From Eupeodes corollae (taxonomy: Eukaryota > Arthropoda > Insecta > Diptera > Syrphidae): a DNA stretch of 64,000 nt. A model generated the notes under the pieces. That model was not told where the DNA came from, searched no databases, and worked only from the letters and a program-made list of their open reading frames with translations. A program made the position numbers and the translations under genes. Shown here in pieces: positions 60,126-64,000 of this stretch; position 1 is the first letter of the stretch; the number at the start of each line of letters is the position of its first letter. Where the stretch lies: NCBI RefSeq assembly GCF_945859685.1, contig NC_079147.1, positions 10,333,289 to 10,397,288 on the forward strand, written 5' to 3'.

Positions 60126-60889
60126 TACATTTCTCAATATATTTTCTATTGTGCATATTATTGTTGAGGAGTTAAAAATAAGTCTTTTTGAGATAAGATT
60201 TGAAAAATAGGGATTTTAAAATTTCAACAAGCAACTCATACTTTTGTTACTTTTCTTAAGAGCGGGAATAAATTCCAATTAAATTTGTCTTAGCTCGGGT
60301 GCCCGTGAACCACAAAAGAAGTACCTTTAACTAGAAGCTTATGCAAGCCAGGTCTAGATTGAGTTTTATCTTGTGTGACGTATTAATCTATGCACATAAA
60401 TAGTCTGAAAAATCATAAGCCTCGGTTGTAGATATGATTTATAAGTTGATTATGAAAATCCAAGGAAAGGAGATTGTTTTTGTCTAACAATTGCTTATAT
60501 GTCCTGTCCACTTAAATTACAAGAAATATAGTTTATTGATATTTCTGCATCAGAAAGTAAGTGCTAATTTCAATAAGTCAGGGATTTTTTCAAATTTTGA
60601 AATTCCCTGGACCACTTTAACTGGGAGTCCATATTTGTGAATTCTCTTCAGTTGCAATTTAATAAATCGCTTGTACCTTAAGAGAACAGAAACTTTTTCG
60701 ATTATGTGCCTTTGAAGAAATTTGGGGAAATAGCAATTTAGGTGACTAGATCTAAAAGCTCAAGGAAAGTGTCTTTTCTGTTTTAATTTCTGTACGAATC
60801 GATAAAAATGATGTATGAAGATGGTTCTTATTCATAAACTTGTTTGTCACGTCCTTATCAGTTTTCCTTATGTAAATACGATATTGTTT
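60126..60889. other. No recognised gene
   Basis: AT-rich, with an unrecognised 67-codon minus-strand ORF (60752-60955) that overlaps the LINE downstream and is a shadow frame. Confidence 0.5.
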
Positions 60890-61290
60890 GCCCGATCCTG
60901 AAAAAAGAAGACCCTCTAAACTGCACCAACTATAGAGGAACAGTCTACTTAACATCGCTCACAGAATCTTCTCTGCCATGATATGTGAACGTTTTGTGTG
61001 GTGTTAGACCAGGAAAGTCCATGTTCGATCAAATATTCATATTACGGCAGATCCTTGGAAAAACCCAAGAAAACTAAATCGACATCCATCATCTTTTCAT
61101 CGATTTCAAGGCCGCATATGACAGCTTCTACAGGGACGAGCTGTATACAGCCATATCTAGTATTAGCATCCCTGCCAAACTCGTCCCTTTGTGCAGGATG
61201 ACCATGGAGAACTCACGCTGCTCCATAAAGGTTGGAAACAACTTAACAGAACCTTTCAATTTAGCGCCACCTTAAGTAAGTAAGTAAATT
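60890..61290 (+). mobile_element. LINE remnant, family X copy 2 (internal deletion)
   Basis: Same family as 10148-11416. It reads KKEDPLNCTNYRG, VRPGKSMFDQIFILRQILGK, HHLFIDFKAAYDSFYRDELY (palm Asp) and LCRMTMENSRCSIKVGNNLT. At ~61258 it jumps from EPF straight to TTAGCGCCACCTTAAGTAAG, which corresponds to the 3' terminus of copy 1 (TAGCGCCAGTTAGTAAATAA). Everything from FRQGD through the YADD box to the C-terminus is absent. The end is a TAAG-type short repeat. A stop interrupts 'KTQEN-IDIHH'. Confidence 0.75.
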
Positions 61291-61570
61291 TTACGTTCTT
61301 GTACTCAAACATCTTTTAACACACTAATTTGAAATCCCAGGTTTGCTTCAGAAATCCCAAAAACTTGTGCATCCTCCGCTAAGGTCTTAAACTAAAATCA
61401 GAATTACGTAAATACTTCCTTGTATTTTAGTTGAGATCGCTTCAATATTCATGATGAAAACATTTTGCATTCATAAAAATTGAAGCTTAAGCTAGAAATA
61501 TAAGTTAAAACTAGATGGAGAAAGCTTTTGTTGTCTTACAAAATGTACAAATAGTAAGTAATACGAAGAT
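61291..61570. other. AT-rich spacer
   Basis: About 280 bases between two retroelement fragments; nothing recognised. Confidence 0.5.
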
Positions 61571-61700
61571 AGTCATGCCGAAGGCCTAGATTCCATTCCT
61601 GGCTGTGCCACCATAAATATTTTGCCACTGTTTCTGAATGTAACAAAGAATTTTTTTTTTCAAATCCTACAAGAGTAACTTTGTTCAAGAAAAATGCTTC
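61571..61700 (+). mobile_element. tRNA-derived SINE fragment (copy 5)
   Basis: AGTCATGCCGAAGGCCTAGA, TTCCATTCCTGGCTGTGCCA and CC match the head around box B (here AGATTCCATTCC instead of GGTTCAATCCC). AAGAGTAACTTTGTTCAAGA then matches the start of the body (AGAGTAATTCTxGTCATGA). About 50 bases between are AT-rich and less similar. The 3' part is lost. Confidence 0.55.
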
Positions 61701-62695
61701 ACAATTGTGAAGTTTGTAACTTTCTTATTTTATCAAATATTCAATCATTTTCGCTCCAGTTTCTTGAATTAGCATAATTAAGTTAAACCATCGCACCACT
61801 AACAGAACCAAAAAACAACAATTTATATAAAAATTCGAACTTTAAACTTGAAATGTTTGTATTTTAATTGCGTATTATTCGATACAAAAGAATTTTAAAT
61901 CTAAATAGAATCATTTGTTTTGGCAATTAAAAGTCAACAATAATCTAGAATCTTTATAGACCTCTGTATAACTACAAAAATGTTCATAATAACTCAATTA
62001 CTCATACCTAATTCCCATTAGATGAGGCTATTAAAACCTAAAAAAAAACCTCCGATATAACTTCTGACAGTTTTCACCACAAACTTCTTCGACTTCTGGT
62101 GCTCTTAAACCCAACCACGAAGACGGCGGCGGCGGCGCACCAGCAGAAGTTAATGGAAGTTGTGTTGTTAAACTAAATGTTTTTCTTTTTTCGATCTTTC
62201 GTGTAAAATGTCTTGACTAGATATTATGAGCAAAAAATGCGGAGACTAAAAAAAGCCAAGAAGATTTGCCATTATTAAACGGCTCAGCGAGTCTTTAAGA
62301 ACACGTTACTACTATACTTGTAAAAAAAACAAAAACTTTGTGTCATGTACCTTACGCATATTTATCTTGAAATGAGTATCTTAACAAAGACCACCATTAA
62401 GCCGATATTACTCTCTAGACTGAGCATTTAGCCACCACACACCGTGTGCTTCAGCTATAACCATATACATTACCTACCTATTTCCGTATGCCGCTGAAGT
62501 TAAAGTTGAAACTGAAGTTGAAGTTAAAGTTGACTGACGCACATCCAGAAGCAAGAAAAAAGCCAATTAACAGCCAAAGAAGCAAAACTTTCGAGCTTAT
62601 AATCCATTCTTTTAGCAAACCAACAACAAAAAAGAAAAAATTTAAAGAAATACACCCAGAAACCTTTTATTACTAATTAAGAAGCGGAAAATATT
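61701..62695. other. Unique DNA with a hexamer run
   Basis: AT-rich to 62080. Then a CG-richer spot follows (GACGGCGGCGGCGGCGCACC near 62122) and a GAAGTT/AAAGTT run at 62495-62535. A 62-codon ORF (62488-62676) simply translates that run as Lys-Leu repeats and is not taken as a gene. Confidence 0.4.
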
Positions 62696-62914
62696 TTATT
62701 TGAATGTTAGGTGAATTCCAGGGCCGCATTTATGTATGAAATAAATGAGCAACTGAATACCTGGGTCTTTCATATGCTTGATGGTCGGTTCGGTGGAAAA
62801 AATACCGAAAATTCCGAAATATAAACCCAAATGGACAGCAAACTGAACATCGGGAACATTATTAAAAGCAACCCCAGAAACAGCCCCAGTTAGCACTGAA
62901 GCTATGGTTGCCAC
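62696..62914 (-). CDS. Candidate terminal exon of an unrecognised membrane protein
   Basis: A 72-codon minus-strand frame starts (as a GTG codon) immediately after TTATTTTCACATATAG, a fair splice acceptor, and has no ATG at its front. It reads VATIASVLTGAVSGVAFNN, then VPDVQFAVHLGLYFGIFGIF, then STEPTIKHMKDPGIQLLIYF and IHKCGPGIHLTFK. There are two hydrophobic stretches (residues ~1-18 and ~25-41), either of which could span a membrane. An AATAAA overlaps the stop codon. A possible donor (CCAG|GTATTG) lies at 63021, giving a 107-base intron, usual for flies. In the joined frame the upstream exon is open for about 31 codons. I do not recognise the family. Chance ORF remains possible. Confidence 0.3.
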   Translation of the reverse strand: MATIASVLTGAVSGVAFNNVPDVQFAVHLGLYFGIFGIFSTEPTIKHMKDPGIQLLIYFIHKCGPGIHLTFK

Positions 62915-63133
62915 CTATATGTGAAAATAAGTATACTTCTATAATTTTTTTTGGAATTTCTATCACAAAGTAAGTCTCAGAAACACGTGTTAGAAAACTT
63001 CAATGATATTCTCTACAATACCTGGAATTTTTGGAGGGTAGCTAATAAAAAATTGAGCTTGTGGAGGTTGTTTGTTCCTTCCGTTAAAAGCAAGGAACGT
63101 TTCGGATCTCCCACTTAAGTTAACCATAGTCAT
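62915..63133 (-). other. Possible short intron and upstream exon
   Basis: On the minus strand an ATGACTATG at 63133 opens a frame (MTMVNLSGRSETFLAF, later QAQFFISYPPKIPG). It runs past the possible donor at 63021 to a stop (IVENIIEVF). A different frame of the same stretch (LLLTEGTNNLHKLNFLLATL, then QKFQ) is the one that would join the 62696-62914 frame across the 63021-62915 intron, but it has no ATG. The two readings conflict, so the gene model is unresolved. Confidence 0.2.
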
Positions 63134-64000
63134 TGAACTTATACGAAAGTGGTAACCATGGCTTGATGAAACCTTCTGTTCTCTTTCAGTTTATTTAGAA
63201 TGTTACCCTGGACAGACAGACGGACGGATGTGGCATTCCCGTAGAGATACACATATATATCCAAAGTGAATTGATGCGGCAATGGGCCAATCCAATATAA
63301 CCCAACTTTAGCCACCATCAACCAAACCGCACCGTCATCCGCCCGGCCGGCCGGCAGCATCCTACCGCCACCTCTCACAAGATCAAAACGAATGAAACCG
63401 AAAACAGAGGTTGCGCTAATTAAAATTGTTCTTGTTGTTCCAATAGCTTTGCTGACTTGACTGAGCCTGTTAGCTGTTGCTGTGGCATGAGATTCGGGAA
63501 ACGGCAATAGTTCGTGGTCCATCAGGTAAGGCATGCCGCATGCGCACAGCTACAACCGACATAGGCAGTATAGGCACTAGAGGCATCGCATCAGCCATCA
63601 CCCTGCTAAGGTGTAAGATCGACGAATTTGTATCTAAAAGAAAAAAGACCCCAGCGCATAGGATTCGATTTGATTTGATTTGTTTTTCCGTTTGGTTTTT
63701 TTTCTGTTTGCTTTTGAATGCGGAGTTTAATAGCTCCGCTCGTAAAGTACGCCGCGTCTCGCCAAGAAGCCAAGAGCTTGAATTTGTTGTCAGTCAGAGC
63801 TAAATCTGAGCTGAGACTAAGACCAAAAGACAAATGGAATGAATACCGGAGCAATAATCATCGCGAGTCGAGCCAGTAAAGGTCGCCAACGGGTTTACCT
63901 AAATAAGTTTACCTAAAGAGTCCCCAAAAAGAGGGCATTGCCGGCTGAGGGCTTCCAAAAAAAAACAAAACTTTTGCACCAAATTCAAATTCTACATCTT
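63134..64000. other. CG-richer block, possible promoter or leader
   Basis: Holds overlapping unrecognised ORFs on both strands (63139-63534 minus, 131 codons; 63477-63803 plus, 108 codons), with CCCGGCCGGCCGGC near 63342. None has a known domain. The composition resembles the other CG-richer blocks (13.3, 17.3, 28.6, 31.9 and 43-45 kb), interpreted as gene-proximal or regulatory DNA. Confidence 0.3.

Noticed and set aside
62488..62676. 62-codon ORF with Lys-Leu repeats
   Set aside because: It is simply the translation of the GAAGTT/AAAGTT hexamer run.
63139..63534. 131-codon minus-strand ORF as a host gene
   Set aside because: No domain or splice context that I can support; an overlapping ORF of similar length exists on the opposite strand.
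1..64000. LTR retrotransposons or endogenous viral sequences
   Set aside because: I found no gag, protease or integrase motifs, no primer-binding site and no paired long terminal repeats. All reverse transcriptase pieces have LINE-type neighbours.

Overview
The window looks like non-coding, repeat-rich nuclear DNA from an insect, most likely a higher (brachyceran) fly. It is strongly AT-rich. Every long protein-like signal I can recognise is a broken transposable element: non-LTR retrotransposons (LINEs), Tc1/mariner/pogo-type DNA transposons and a tRNA-derived SINE. No host gene is confidently identified, and I see no rRNA, tRNA, CRISPR, bacterial or viral gene. The fly assignment is an inference from TE families, very short candidate introns and CAA/GTC/GAA-type microsatellites in CG-richer blocks. 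It is not proven.

Layout. 1-2190: unique AT-rich DNA with a CG-richer start. 2191-3530: a tRNA-type SINE followed by LINE scraps. 6710-8290: a Tc1/mariner-superfamily element with a true mariner nested inside it. 10148-12620: two LINE remnants in opposite orientations, the first ending in a diagnostic 3' terminus. 14800-16140: a LINE with an F-A-D-D reverse transcriptase (RT) box. 19440-20990: a different LINE on the minus strand. 21.7-25.6 kb: a perfect hairpin, a SINE head and a second, internally deleted relative of the 6.7 kb element. 29.2-31 kb: a possible MITE and a minus-strand LINE tail with RNase H. 34240-35540: a pogo/Tigger-like element. 35698-36720: another minus-strand LINE.

41.8-46.9 kb holds a SINE 3' end and a CG-richer block (42.7-45.2 kb) that may be promoter or enhancer DNA. 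46.95-56.3 kb is the densest TE cluster. It contains three LINE pieces in mixed orientation, a Tc1/mariner-type element (49445-52453) split by a 1.83 kb insertion with an exact 8-bp target duplication, and a LINE whose tail runs into a tandem-repeat array ending in a hairpin. 58019-59435 is a Tc1-like element with TIRs of about 270 bp. 59.9-61.7 kb has two more SINE copies and a second copy of the 10 kb LINE family. 62.0-64.0 kb is CG-richer and carries the best candidate for a host exon (minus strand, 62696-62914).

The TEs do not form a pathway. They record successive insertions and deletions. The most useful observations are: (1) a five-copy tRNA-derived SINE family; (2) a 3' module made of ~110-180 bp tandem units plus a terminal hairpin, with a second copy of the hairpin at 11416; (3) two cases of one DNA transposon inside another; (4) two LINE copies sharing a 3' end, one of them a deletion derivative.
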